Source of the DNA: Coenobita brevimanus
Lineage: Eukaryota; Arthropoda; Malacostraca; Decapoda; Coenobitidae
NCBI GenBank assembly: GCA_032717465.1
Contig: CM064671.1
Coordinates: 55,304,491-55,368,490 of the forward strand
Length of the DNA: 64,000 nt
Direction of reading: 5' to 3'
Both the position numbers and the translations under genes were made by a program. Below, in pieces: positions 1-10,697 of the stretch; the first letter of the stretch is position 1; each line of letters opens with the position of its first letter. The notes below the pieces were generated by a model. The model was not told the DNA's origin and made no database searches. It saw only the letters and a program-made list of their open reading frames with translations.

Positions 1-290
1 ATAATTTATGCAGCGGTTCGGTTAGGCTAGGATAATTGAGGCTAAGTTTAGGTCAGTTAGTTAATTTGGGCTGTGGTTTGGTTAGGCTGGGTAATCGAGG
101 TTAAGGTTAATTAGGTAAGGATAGGTTAAATTTAATGTAGAAAGATGCTAAGTTGTTAATCGTTCATCTAAATTAACCTAACCTAAATAACCTAGCCTAA
201 CCTAAACTTAACCTAGATTGTCCTAGCCTAACCTAACTGCAGTCTAAATTAACCTAACCTTTATTAACCCATCCTAATTTAAACTAACTT
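1..290. repeat. Degenerate TTAGG / CCTAA arrays in inverted arrangement
   Basis: Positions 1-150 are rich in GGTTAGG, TTAGGT and AGGTTAA words; positions 170-285 are rich in the complement (AACCTAACCT, CCTAGCCTAA). The arthropod telomere repeat is TTAGG. The copies here are irregular and interspersed, so this is not a functional telomere. It resembles an interstitial or decayed telomere-like tract whose two halves face each other. Confidence 0.6.
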
Positions 291-344
291 CACAAATTCC
301 TAAGGGATTTCATATAATCACAGGTTACACAAAGTCCCTGCCTT

Positions 345-348
345 ATAC

Positions 349-411
<63 letters not shown>

Positions 412-417
412 ATATAT
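345..417. repeat. (TA)n microsatellite
   Basis: Near-pure TA dinucleotide tract with two short TTTA interruptions. It lies just left of the piggyBac-type element that starts at 429. Confidence 0.95.
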
Positions 418-428
418 GCACTAAATAT

Positions 429-1172
429 TTAACCCACCCCATCCCGACCAATTTTCACCACTGACTCTCCCCAATCCCGACCAATTTTGGAAAAAAAAAA
501 TTTTTAGCTCATACCTCCGCTTGTGAGAAAATTCATAGTGAAATCGCTCACTTGAGGTTTAAAGTACTCGATACAGGTACCGGTACCCCTTACCTTATTG
601 GATTTTCTGTTAGGATGGTGCCAAAGAAAATGAGTTCTATGGGAGGATAACTATTCCACATCAGTCATAAACGGTATTTCTTTATTTATTTGGTACGAAT
701 TTATATGTAGTATGAGAGTATATTGGTTTTCACATAGTAATATAGGTAATATAAGCTTTGTTTCACTCACTAAACCTGACCTTTATTGGCGACATTACCT
801 GATCATCATTTCTGACTGTTTCTTCCTCTTTCTCCTCCACGTTGTCATCGATTAGGGAATCATTCTGGCCCTGAAATTCGTACCGTGGCATGACATGTCT
901 TTACTGGCCAGGTAACTGATAACAGGTGAACTGCCGAGACAATGGCGTGCGGGGGGGGGGGCGAAGGAGGTCATGCGGGGTAAGGCATTGTCCTTGCCTG
1001 ACATCTTGTAGAGGAAGGTGTCCCATGTATACGTACCAAAAATCACACGCGAAAATTGAAAATTGTGCAAATTAGGGACCTTGCAATTGATGCGTGTTTA
1101 TATACTTCAACAGGACTGACAGTGACAATACGTGTGGACGTATATATACATGAACAGGACGCTGCAGGTTAA
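429..1172 (+). mobile_element. Non-autonomous piggyBac-type element, copy 1
   Basis: The element is bounded by TTAA on both sides (429-432 and 1169-1172), the piggyBac target duplication. The left end reads TTAACCCACCCCATCCCGAC and the right end finishes CTGCAGGTTAA, giving short imperfect inverted termini. The body (landmarks TTTGGTACGAATTTATATGT and TATTGGTTTTCA) recurs in four other copies, near 36893, 39882, 43597 and 62338. The right third (about 840-1070) matches the region around the start of the piggyBac-like transposase at 61300-61600. There is no transposase frame, so it must have been moved in trans. Confidence 0.85.
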
Positions 1173-2430
1173 GGAAGGTGTTACTGAAGGTACTGTACAC
1201 ACATGAATAGACCGTATCTTTATTCTGGGCAGTGAGTTATGTGTCCCTCATATAACTTTGAAGTTAGCACGATTGAATCCCAGCTTATGTTTATTCACCA
1301 TTCCCACAAAATATCACTATGAAAACGGAAATATGTCGGGACTACTGCGTTGCACCCTCACTAATGTTTTGTTTACGTCCGTCAGCTGAGAGGAAATGCT
1401 GCATTGCGATTGGTAGACACTTCCTAGGAGTATTTTTATAACGCTGCTGTGATTTTCTGGTGTATCAAACTGTGCTTTCTGAGGAAATTCGCTTGTCCAT
1501 GGAAAGGCACACCACAGAAGCCTTCAAAATTGTTTGAGTATTGGAGTCGGGTGTGTCCCCAATGGCACCTTTGACTTGCCTTACAAAAAGGTACCGTTCA
1601 TCAACTGGCGCCGTGGCAAAAGGCTCGTTTTGAGTATCCAGCCCCAGATAAATCCACTGATGGTTTCGGGACACTTCGCCGTCATGTCAATTCGCCATCA
1701 CAACAATAACAAGACAATTCGCTGTCAGGACCATTTGCACCCTGGACGATTTCCCATCATTCTATAAATATACTTATTACTGATTAATTGATACTTTAAT
1801 AACTAACATTCAGGGGGATTTTTCAAAGTCTATGTTCATTCAATAGCGTAGGCTTTGTATATCACTTATAGGTTGCATTTGTAGACAGTAATTAACTTGT
1901 TTCTACCTCTCTCTAAATGATTTTGAATTATATTCTAGCGTCACCCATAGCTGTCTTCATTAATATCCATTGCAACTACAACATCCTAGGTATATTTTAA
2001 AATGACTTTTAAGAGGTATAAGTATTCAAAAACTAGTGTACTTGCTGAATAAACTGATATGTAAATAAAAGAAGGGGAATCGTCCATATTTTGATGGTGA
2101 ACTGTCTGACGAAGAATAATTGTGCTTTGACAATACATGCATAGTATTATTAACCCTGGACTTACTCTCTCTAGTTGGATTTATCAGCCTACAGCTGCTG
2201 TTTTCAACACTATGCATTACTGGCTAGTTAAACAACCCAAAACATCTCTTAATTTAACAATTTCAGTTCGTGCCTTCAGTAATACTTTAAGTAAAAAATT
2301 GTGTAAAACTTAATGTTAATATTGCCATATTGTATTATGAATGAATGAAAAGTGATCCGTTCGGTAAAATTTCAGTATAAACATGAAATAAAGTGTCTTA
2401 GGGGTCCCACCCAAAAATCCGTAAAATTTG
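1173..2430. other. Unassigned stretch without a recognisable gene
   Basis: AT-rich DNA with only short overlapping frames on both strands (for example 1465-1767) and no recognisable domain. I see no splice-supported exon and no known repeat family here. Confidence 0.5.
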
Positions 2431-2431
2431 A

Positions 2432-2469
2432 TAATCCGAATGATTCTCGGTCCACTGCCATTCGGATTA
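2432..2469. repeat. Short inverted repeat, pogo/Tigger-like TIR word
   Basis: TAATCCGAATG at 2432-2442 is mirrored by CATTCGGATTA at 2459-2469. TATCCGAAT-type words are typical of pogo/Tigger terminal repeats in invertebrates, so this may be an element end or MITE remnant. The family call is inference. A short (GT)n(GA)n tract follows at about 2482-2514. Confidence 0.4.
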
Positions 2470-2959
2470 ATGGACTTTTACTGTGTGTGTGTGTGTGTGG
2501 AGAGAGAGAGAGAGCAAAACATGAATAATAAATCCCTATATCTATCCATATCACTCTACCATTTAAACACAGGCTGATTGATAGATATTGATATTTATTT
2601 CATTTTTTATGTTTTATTCGGTACACAAAGACATATTGAGAGAGACTACTAAATTTAACAGCATTTCATAATCTTTGCTGACAGAAGGTTAAAAGCTACC
2701 GTGCTAATTCAATGGCGAGAACTTCAACATCAGAGAATAGTGTTTAGACATGATTTGCTGAATCATCGATATGTTTGAATAGAAATTGTTGCCATCGTGT
2801 GTCATTTGTCCCTCCCATATATTCTTACATACTAGCAAGGTTTTTTTTTGAGGTGGGAAATTACTGAATTGTATTGTTGCAAGGTGGGGGGGCCATCATC
2901 CACCCACTTAGTGTAGCGGTACTCTGTTTTTAGGGGAGCACTGCATTGAGTGGCAAGCC

Positions 2960-2990
2960 AAATGATTTCCTGCAAACCAGGAAATCATTT
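2960..2990. other. Perfect 13-bp hairpin in LINE-B 5' region
   Basis: AAATGATTTCCTG (2960-2972), loop CAAAC, CAGGAAATCATTT (2978-2990). The stem is perfect although the element around it has decayed. It lies about 175 bp upstream of the endonuclease ATG. It may be structured RNA in the LINE 5' untranslated region; function is unknown. Confidence 0.75.
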
Positions 2991-3164
2991 ACAACGCAGG
3001 GTAAAAACATTATAACTAACCAGCACCTGTTCCCTGCGTGATAACCAGTGGCATGGAGGAGGGTTAGTGCCCCTCCCTGAACAACAACTAACTAAAAATT
3101 GGAACCAGAAGTCTCGGACCAGGACTAACCAACAAGTGACGAGTAGTGAGCGAACAAAGGACAT

Positions 3165-3920
3165 GGTACGGATTGCGACATGGAATGTAAGGGGTACAAA
3201 TGATGAGGTGAAAAAGAGAGAGATATTGTCCAGGTGCTTGAAGATGTAAAAGTGGATGTATGTGGATTAACTGAAACTAAATGATGAGGAGAGAGAGTGT
3301 GAGAGAACGGCAGTATGGATAGGGTATATGTGCTGGAATAGTGAGAATGAAAGAGCAATAGGAGGAGTGTGTATTTTTGTGTGCAAGAGATGGAAGGGGA
3401 GCATTAGAGAGTATGGATCAGTTGGCTCAAGAATTGTGGGGGTAAGATTGAAAGTTAGACTACAAATGTGGGCGACTGTGTGTGTGCATGCACCAATGCA
3501 ACATTGTCAAAGCAGAGTGAAAGAAGAGTTCTGGACAAATGTGGAAGCATGCATGGACAAGTTTGAAAGGAATGGGAGAGTGTTTTTGTTTGGAGACATG
3601 AATGGAAAAGTAGGGATGGTGAAGGTGGATGGAGTAGTTGGTGAGTGGGGTGTGCCTGCACAAGTGAATGAGAAGAGCAGTGCTCTAGTGTACCTTTGTG
3701 CCTGGAGGGGGTTGGTTATAGCCAAGACCCTTTTCAGACACAAAATGATCCACAGGTATACGTGGCGAGTGATGAGAAGGGTGGGTAGTGAGCTGAATGA
3801 ACGGAAGACAATCTTTGATTAGGTGTGTATAGATAATAGAATGAGAAGTTGTGTAATGAATGCAAGAGCATATAAACGTTGGGGGAGTGGACTTTCTGAC
3901 CACCACATATGGTTGTGAAA
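3165..3920 (+). pseudogene. LINE-B copy 1 endonuclease domain (broken)
   Basis: AP-like endonuclease that would nick the target DNA for target-primed reverse transcription. Visible signatures are TWNVRGTNDE at the start, FLFGDMNGKVG in the middle (3583-3615) and HRYTWRVMRRVG near the end. Stops at 3247 and 3820 and a lost frame around 3270-3330 split it. The corresponding frame in LINE-B copy 2 (12969-13628) is longer and cleaner, which confirms the reading. It cannot make a functional enzyme as it stands. Confidence 0.8.
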
Positions 3921-4454
3921 GTCAAGGTTGTAATGAAGTAGAGGAATAGAAGAGTGGAAGGACAGGAGGAAGTAATTCTTATAAGGAGGATGGAAAGGTT
4001 ACACGAGGAGGAAAAAAAGGCAAAAAATAAGAGGGAACTGGATGAGCAATTGAAAAGATATGCCTTGGAACAGAAGGGGGACTTAGAAGGTGTGTGCAAG
4101 ATATTCACAGAAGATATCTGTGCAGCATTTGAGGTGGTGTGTGGGGTGAAGAAAAGACGAAAGGAGGTGCAAGGAACATCATGTTGGAATGAAGAGGTCA
4201 GACAGGCTGTGGTATAAAAGAATAAAGCATATAGTGAGTGGATGGGAAACAGGGGTGTGGAGGAAGTTGAGAGATAGAAGAGAGAGTTAAATGTAAAGAG
4301 AAAGAGAGAGATGAAAAGATTAGTAAGAGAGAGTAAGAAGAGAGTAGTGCGGTATTTGGAAGGAATTTGAATATAAAGTGGAAGGAATGGAAGAAAATGT
4401 TCTGGAAAGAGGTACTGTAGAGTTAGACAGGGTGTTAAAGCAATTAGTCGGGGA

Positions 4455-6330
4455 GTGAAAGATAAAAATGATAGATTACTAGTGGAGAAGGGAGAAAGTG
4501 TGAGCACATGGAGAGAACCATTTAAGGAAATATTGAACATAGAGCATGAAAATAATGCGAGTATAAGTGGCTGGGGAATGGCTGCGAGATGGAAGGATGT
4601 GAGAAGAGAGAAAGAAATCAGCAGGATGGAAGTTGTGGAAGCAATGAAGAAAGTCAAAATGGGGAAAGCCCCAGGAATTGATGGAGTGTGTGATGAAATG
4701 CTGAAGCATGGGAGAAAGACAGTAGTAGACTGGATGTGGAATATGTGCAGATTGGCCTGGGAGGAAGAGAAAGTTCCGGAGCATTAGAAGTCAGGTATAA
4801 TTATTCCCCTGTACAAAGGAAAAAGGGAAAAGAAGTGTGTGGTAATCACAAAGGCGTTTGTCTTCTTACTGTAATAGGAAAGGTATATGGTAGGATACTT
4901 TTTGACAGAGATACGGAATTAACAGAGGAATTATTTTCTGAAGAAGAGCAAGGACGTTTTAGAAAGAGAAGAGGTTGTGTAGATCAGATATTCATTCTTA
5001 GGTCTATAGTTGAAAAGTTTCTAGAGAAGGGAAAGAGGTTGTTGTATGCAGCTTTCATGAATTTGGAGAGAGCATGTGACAGGGTGAACAGACAATGATT
5101 GTGGAAATTAAGAATTGTTGAATGCCACGAAAAAAAAAGTATGACGGTGCTAAGGCTGCGGTGAGTGTGGACAGTGAACTGAGTGAATTTTTCTATTTGA
5201 CGTTTGGTTTGAAACGGGGATGTGTCATGTCTCCATGGTTGTTCACTCTGTATGTGTATGGGGTTGTAAAAGAGATATATACAAGGTAGGGAAGTGGGTC
5301 TTGGAGCAGCTCTAATCAGGGGCACACCCGGGGAGGGGGGAATCGAAGGGGGCCATGGCCCCCCCCCCTGAAATTTCCTTCCTTGTAAGAAACGAAATGA
5401 ATAAATAAAAGTGACTTGCATTAGATGTTTTTTTTCTAGCCATAATTTTCATTTTTATGGCCCCTCCCCCAAAAAATTTTCCTGGGTGCACTCCTGGCTC
5501 TAATGAGAGAGGGCAGTGTGTGGAAACTTCCTGTACTGTTGTTTTCAGATGGTACTGTGTTGTTTAGCAAAGACGAAGGGAAACTGCAAGGCTTGGCGAA
5601 TGAGTCTGGCAGAGTGTGTAAGAAATAGAATCTAAAGGCGAGTGTAGGGAGGAGTAAATTCATGGTCTTCGACATAAATGAAGTCACTGAATGTACAGTG
5701 AGGTTGGATGAGGAGGAAATGGAAAATGTGCATATGTTGAAGTACTTGGGTAGTGTGATGAGTAAGGATGGAAATTTCGAGGGTGAAGTACTTGAAAGGA
5801 TACAACAAGAAAGAAAGGTTGCTGGTTCTTTGAAGGCAGTGATAAGGAACAGGGAAGTGGGCATAGATGTAAAAAAAAAAAAAAAAAAGTCGCTGCATGA
5901 CAGTATTGTGATACCAATTCAAATGTATGGAAGTGAAGCTTGGACCTTGCTGGAGGGACAGAAGTCAAGAGCGAGAGCAGTGGAAATGAGTTATATGAAA
6001 GGAGCATGTCGAGTCACATAGAGGATTAGACTGATAAATGAGGAAGTGAAAGAGAGTTGTGATGTGGATGTAAATGTGATAGGAAGCGTTATGAGAAACA
6101 CATTTAGGTGGTCTGGCCATGTGGAGTGGATGGAGAGCGAGAGACTGACGAGGGGAGTGTATATGATTGAAGTGGAGGGGGGAAGGAGGATGGGGAAGGC
6201 CAAGGATGAGATGAAGGGATAGAGTGAAGATGTATATGTGAGTGGGGGTGTGAACTGGGAGCAGGACAGTGAAATGGCTGGGGACAGGGCGACATGGAGG
6301 CGATTTGTTTGTGGCTACTCATTATGGGAT
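4455..6330 (+). pseudogene. LINE-B copy 1 reverse transcriptase (broken)
   Basis: Reverse transcriptase collinear with the intact 452-aa frame at 14391-15749. The lead-in reads KMGKAPGIDGVCDEMLKHG (4660-4715). The finger/palm region is recognisable at 4830-5100 (RKRRGCVDQIFILRS). The FADD catalytic motif region near 5545 is altered (reads FSDGT). The C-terminal part at 5662-6021 reads KYLGSVMSKDGNFEGEV. A poly-A run at 5872-5888, several stops and the hAT MITE at 5317 disrupt it. Confidence 0.8.
5317..5496. mobile_element. hAT-type MITE inserted in LINE-B
   Basis: The 180-bp insertion is flanked by an exact 8-bp duplication GCTCTAAT (5309-5316 and 5497-5504). The left end reads CAGGGGCACACCCGGG; the reverse complement of the right end reads CAGGAGTGCACCCAGG. 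An 8-bp duplication and CAGG-type termini are hAT hallmarks. LINE-B copy 2 (near 14905) lacks the insertion, so it serves as an empty site. No coding capacity. Confidence 0.88.
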
Positions 6331-6708
6331 TGAGGCAGCTGGTAATAGATAAATATATTGTTGGAAGAGTGATAATGCATTTAATCGTGTTTCCCCTGAT
6401 AACTGTGATTCATATGAGAGGTATTGCTGTTGCTGATTCCACACAGTTGATGGAAGTAACAAAGTTGGGCTCATAGCACTTTCTTGTGGTAGAATGTTGC
6501 TATATTTCCACGGTATTCCCGTACTTGGATTGTTGAGCAACGACCAATATCGCCGCCACTTTCTAAGCCATCTGTAAACTGTAGCAAGGCTGGTGTTTAC
6601 ATTCCTGGCTATGATCCGTGGCGGCATCCCTCGCTCCCACAGCAGAATGATCAGGGTCCGCACAGCTGCGCACGTCGGCTTGGTGCTCTCCTTCCTAGGC
6701 ATTTTCAA
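6322..6708 (-). pseudogene. Tc1/mariner-type transposase N-terminal HTH fragment
   Basis: On the reverse strand the first about 55 residues (MPRKEST..., then VRTLIILLWERGMPPRIIA and TSLATVYRWLRKWRR) form a helix-turn-helix like the DNA-binding end of Tc1-type transposases. The remainder (PSTGIPWKYSN) still resembles the linker after the HTH. No DDE/D catalytic domain follows; the frame runs into the 3' end of LINE-B at 6360. This is a remnant, and the exact family is uncertain. Confidence 0.55.
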
Positions 6709-6709
6709 A

Positions 6710-7189
6710 ATCTGAGAGTGGGATCGGAGCTCATGTATGCAAAGTCGGTAGGAATCTGTTGCTTGGCATCTTTAGTTATTTAACTACATATGCAATTACT
6801 TGTCACACCTCACAGTAGATGGTAATAAAATTTTTACTAGGTGTCCCTAGAGGCAGGTTATGAAGATATTATTTGCACATGAGCTCGTTAAGAATTCAAA
6901 TATGAATTATTAGAACCATATTAAAATAATCAGCCTCTTTCTCTTGCCAAGATTTATGCCCCCAAGTTCAGTTTCACGCCAAATGCTTGCTGGTGCAGTT
7001 GGCTGTGGGAGGGAGTTCAAGATAATGGTAACCAAAAATAAAGTTCTCATCCGCACCCTCCTTCGTCCAGTATGGGCCACTTGTACGAGTTAGTGATGTG
7101 AAATCCTGGCCCGCCACTCACACACCAAGAAGCATTTGTATGGAGTCAGCCACTGAATGGTCAGCCTGCAGAGGGCTAGGAGTCAATTC

Positions 7190-7190
<1 letters not shown>
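6710..7190. other. Unassigned stretch
   Basis: No recognisable coding or repeat signature. AT-rich, with only short frames. Confidence 0.4.

Positions 7191-7251
<61 letters not shown>
7191..7251. repeat. (TA)n microsatellite at LINE-A 3' end
   Basis: Pure TA tract immediately next to the 3' terminus of the reverse-strand LINE-A copy at 7252. Confidence 0.95.
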
Positions 7252-7253
<2 letters not shown>

Positions 7254-7568
7254 GGGCTACTTCCCCCAAGGAAAGGGAGGTAGGACGACACACTCCCGAT
7301 TTACTCATACACTCGAGCACATTTATTTGCATCTTAGTCCCAAAGGGGAGAAGGGACAGATCCTCACCGCACCACACCACACGAGGGTCAACTGCACAGT
7401 GCAATCGGTGACATTCGCAGCAAAGCCCGATAGCAGAGCTGATTTACCTCTGCCACATCATAATAGACCCATCCCCTTACCCACACCTGACCTAATCAGC
7501 TGATTAGACAAATGTGGAAGAATATCCCCTCAGGGCTGCATCATCATTTATTCATTTACATTTTCTCT

Positions 7569-7790
7569 TCATTCATTTCTGTCACGCAAAGCCACTCTTC
7601 CTTGCTCAACAGGCATCCCTCTTGCATCTAACGCTATCTTCACACTGTCCATCCGTCCTATTCGTGGTCTTCCTCTCAGCCCTACACCTCTTGCATCAGA
7701 CCTAGTTATCTTTTCCAACAATCGCTCATTATCCATTCTCTCCATATGCCCAAACCATTGCACCACCCTGTGCTCGACTCGATCAGCCAT
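7569..7790 (-). pseudogene. LINE-A C-terminal tail fragment
   Basis: Reads ADRVEHRVVQWFGHMERMDN then RGRPRIGRMDSVKIALDARG. This is the C-terminal region downstream of the RT palm in this LINE family, also seen at 22980-23260 and, in the LINE-B version, at 15500-15720. Confidence 0.8.
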
Positions 7791-8138
7791 CCCCCGAAAA
7801 ACTCCAGTTCTCCTTCACATATCATCATTTCTCACTCGATCCATACGCATCACTCCACGCATACTCCTCAGACACCTCAACTCCATTACATTCAAACTTT
7901 TCCTCTCTGCTACACTCATATTCCATGTTTCAGCCCCATATAACGCAGTCGGTACCACAACGCCCTCATACAGCCTTCCATTTACATGCATTCTAAGTTA
8001 ACGACATCTAAACCCTTTTTTCATTCCTCCCAGTACCTTTCCTACTTCATTCTTTCTAAACTTCACTTCTGCATCTATTCTTCCATCCACAGCAATATGT
8101 GACCCTAAATACTTAAAACTCTCCACCTCCTCAAGCAA

Positions 8139-8789
8139 TTAACCATTCAAAACTATACCCATCCTCCTACCATCTACCAACCTCTTCCACTTCATCATTT
8201 TACTCTTAAACTCATTTACTTTCAATTTCCTCCTTTCACACGTCGTTCCAAACTCCTGTACCAACTGCCTCCATCTCTCCTCTGAATCAGCCACCAGTGC
8301 AGTATCATCTGCAAACAGCAGCTGCTTCAGATTCCACTCTCTACCATCAACATTTACCAGACTCAGACCTCCACTTACCACTCTTGCATTCACCTTCCTT
8401 ACAACATCATCCAAATAAATGTTAAACAACGAAGGTGACATCACACATCCCTGCCGTAGGCCCATTCTCACTGGAAACCAATCACTCACAATATTTCCCA
8501 CTTTTACACACGCCCTACTATTTACATAAAAATTTTTCAGGCCTTTTAATAACCTACTATCAAGTCCATACAATCTTAAAACAGTCCACAAGGTCCCGCT
8601 ATCAATTCTATCATATGCTTTCTCTAAATCCATGAACGCCCAAAACACATCCTTACCTTTTGCTAAATACTTTTCACACACCTGTCTCACAGGAAACACC
8701 TGATCCACGCATGCCCTCCCTCTCCTAAAGCCACACTGCTCATCACCAAAAAGTCCCTCTGTACCCTCTCTAACTCTCTTGATTAACAT
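8139..8789 (-). pseudogene. LINE-A reverse transcriptase fragment
   Basis: 216-residue open stretch with RT landmarks in order: FRRGRACVDQVF (template/primer grip region), MDLEKAYDRID (first catalytic Asp), RMGLRQGCVMSPSLFNIYLD and LLFADDTALVADSEE (FADD catalytic pair). It would copy LINE RNA at the nicked target. The frame is interrupted upstream (8790-8945) and downstream (8100-8139), so it is a fragment. It is closely related to the copy at 21739-23043. Confidence 0.85.
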
Positions 8790-9134
8790 TCTACCTTACC
8801 TACAACACTCAACAGACTTATACTCCTAAAGCTAGTACAGTCATACTTATCACTCTTACCTTTATACAACGGGACCACACAAGCACTTGCCCAGTCAATG
8901 GGCACCATACCTTTCACAAAGCCCACATTCAGCAGTCTAACTAACTAGTCTACAATAGTCGCTCCACCACTTTTCAGGCATTCCACAGCACACCCATGCA
9001 TACCTGCAGCTTTCCCTGTTTTCATCACCGTTACTGCCTCCTCCACATCCTCCTTCGTGATGAAAGAATCATTCAACTCTCCCAAGACATTTATTCCTTG
9101 CACCCTTCCATATATATATATATATATAATTAGG

Positions 9135-9579
9135 CTGGTCGGTGGGAAACAGGATCTTGCATAAGAAGAGAAACACCAAAGCAGCAACAAACAGCATCTT
9201 TATTTGTAGTACCAACGTTTCGGCACAGAGGCTATGCCGTTTTCAAAGTTTACTGAAAGTTAAGGAAAGTGTGTAACACAAAATAAAAAACATATTATAA
9301 AAAAATATTAAAACACTGAAAATTTATGCAATGTACAATGGGGAGGCTGATGTATTATTATTTAATTTGGAGGCATATTTCTTGATGTAAAGTGACTCTA
9401 AAATCCTAATGTCGGCACTGCAACAAGAATCTAAGATAGTAAAATAATCTTTTTTTGGAGGCACATCACACTCTAACAAGTGTTCTCTTACTGCAGAGTG
9501 AGGAGGGACTAGCGGAGGGCGACCGGTCCTGCTCGACTGGCCCAAGTGTTTCTTTATTTGTTTGTTGATATTCATCCAC
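9135..9579 (-). mobile_element. Penelope-like element 3' end, inverted arm
   Basis: Reverse complement of 11560-11945, including the second half of the GIY-YIG domain (HLGQSSRTGRPPLVPPHSAV; ILESLYIKKYASKLNN) and the 3' untranslated region. It forms the left, inverted arm of the composite. Inverted partial copies are a known feature of Penelope-like elements. Confidence 0.8.
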
Positions 9580-10300
9580 ACCTGGTGGGACACGGGGAAA
9601 CTGAGAGCCCGTCAGAGATAGGCAGAAAAAAAAAAGTCTAAGACATTTAAGACAATAACAAAGTGAAATGCAGTTAGCAAGGAGGGGGATAATCCCGAAC
9701 TGTGTGTAAAAGCCTCTGGTAGGGTGCACTGCTAACAACCCGAGCTGCATCAAGGATATCATCACCAGTGTGAGGAAAGGCTCCGCCAGTCGTTGCACGA
9801 AGTAGGACTCTTGCATGGCCATCAAGTAGATTATGACAGAGTGGTTCAGCGGACCGCGTGCAGCAATGGGGGCATGGTTTAGGGTCCAAGCTTGCAACCT
9901 GGCAGTAGCACAGGAAGCCCAAGTGGAGATGTTGGATTCTGACTAGGATGTAGTTGGGTAAACCATTCGGTATGGAAAGAGGAGAATATGACGTTACCGT
10001 TGCATACCAGGCAGCCAAGCGTGAGCCATCAGCAATACAAAGTTGGCGGTCATCCTTGGTATGCCTTGAGATAGTGCTAGCCACAAACGAGAGAACCCGG
10101 GAGGCACAAAGGCGAAGTGGAAACGTGACCTCAGTGTGGAAGCTGGTCGCACGTGCAGTTCTGTCCGTCAGTTCATTTCCTCCAATCCCAACATGCCCTG
10201 GGACCCAGTGAAAAACCACTGAGCCACCTTGCTGTTGGATGAGGGAAGAGACCGTATAGACAGCGGTGAGTAAGAACCGATGGGATACTAAGGAGAGAGA
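9580..10300 (-). pseudogene. LINE RNase H, C-terminal part, and LINE 3' end
   Basis: The reverse-strand frame carries the second half of a Jockey/I-type LINE RNase H, with FHWVPGHVGIGGNELTDRTA (the His/Asp-bearing region). A Cys/His-rich tail follows (CYCQVASLDPKPCPHC) and ends DILDAARVVSSAP. The N-terminal half of the same domain lies on the opposite strand at 10412-10697. The right edge joins Penelope sequence at about 10301 (CAGACCTAAGGTCATCTG, also found at 11463). The left edge joins Penelope sequence near 9579. Confidence 0.8.
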
Positions 10301-10411
10301 CTCCAGACCTAAGGTCATCTGTCATTTATAAGTTCACCTGCCCCAGTTGCCAGACAGGCTATATAGGCAGCACAGTGCGAGCCTATAAAAGCAGGACAGA
10401 TGAACACTTGG
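10301..10411 (+). mobile_element. Penelope GIY-YIG fragment
   Basis: About 110 bp nearly identical to 11463-11572, encoding the first part of the GIY-YIG endonuclease (YKFTCPSCQTGYIGSTVRAY). It stops at GAACACTTGGG, where LINE RNase H sequence begins. The same word borders the LINE 3' end in the inverted arm (complement at about 9539-9549), as expected if the LINE had inserted there. Confidence 0.75.
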
Positions 10412-10697
10412 GCGCCTCCTTCTCCCTGGTTGCCTCCCCCTTTCACCGTCGTCTATCCCTCGGAGTCTAAGCCTCGCCACTCCATTCCGGCCATCCTCCG
10501 ACAGGAGAGTCTCAGCAGCATCACTACTCTTACCTCTATGGCCTCAGCAGTCAACTACACAGACGGCTCAGTCTCGTCTGATGGTTCAGCGGGAGCAACT
10601 TTTGTTTCTGGAACACATATAGAATCCTGCCGCATCTCTTTGGGGGAATCTGCCTTTCAGGCTGAGCTGGTGGCACTTCTCGGTGCCTTCCGCCATG
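10412..10697 (+). pseudogene. LINE RNase H, N-terminal part
   Basis: Reads YTDGSVSSDGSAGATF (first catalytic Asp) and FQAELVALLGAFRHAY (catalytic Glu region), then stops abruptly at 10697 where Penelope RT begins. With 9580-10300 it would make one RNase H domain if that piece were flipped. It is therefore a rearranged LINE insertion, not a gene. Confidence 0.8.

Larger units (their letters stand above)
2883..6360 (+). mobile_element. APE-type LINE, 'LINE-B' copy 1 (degenerate)
   Basis: The order is 5' untranslated region (about 2883-3164), AP-type endonuclease from the ATG at 3165 (reads RIATWNVRGTNDEVKKRE), linker, reverse transcriptase, and the C-terminal WFGH/ERM-type tail ending near 6330. 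It is collinear at high similarity with LINE-B copy 2 at 12759-15748. Numerous stops and frameshifts make it inactive. A 180-bp hAT MITE interrupts it at 5317-5496. Clade is unresolved from sequence alone (RTE/Jockey-like). The exact 5' boundary is uncertain. Confidence 0.85.
7252..9108 (-). mobile_element. APE-type LINE, 'LINE-A' copy, 5'-truncated
   Basis: Read on the reverse strand, this copy is collinear with LINE-A at 20969-23568. It begins in the linker (GRVQGINVLGELNDSF near 9100) and passes through the reverse transcriptase (8139-8789) and the C-terminal WFGHMERM tail (7569-7790). It ends in the same 3' untranslated region (complement of CTACTTCCCCCAAGGAAAGG at 7257). The endonuclease is missing, which is typical 5' truncation. 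(TA)n lies on both sides (7191-7251 and 9109-9128). Confidence 0.85.

Noticed and set aside
3734..4657. 307-aa reverse-strand open frame
   Set aside because: Ser/Leu/Phe-rich shadow of the purine-rich LINE-B coding strand; no domain, and the forward strand reads LINE linker.
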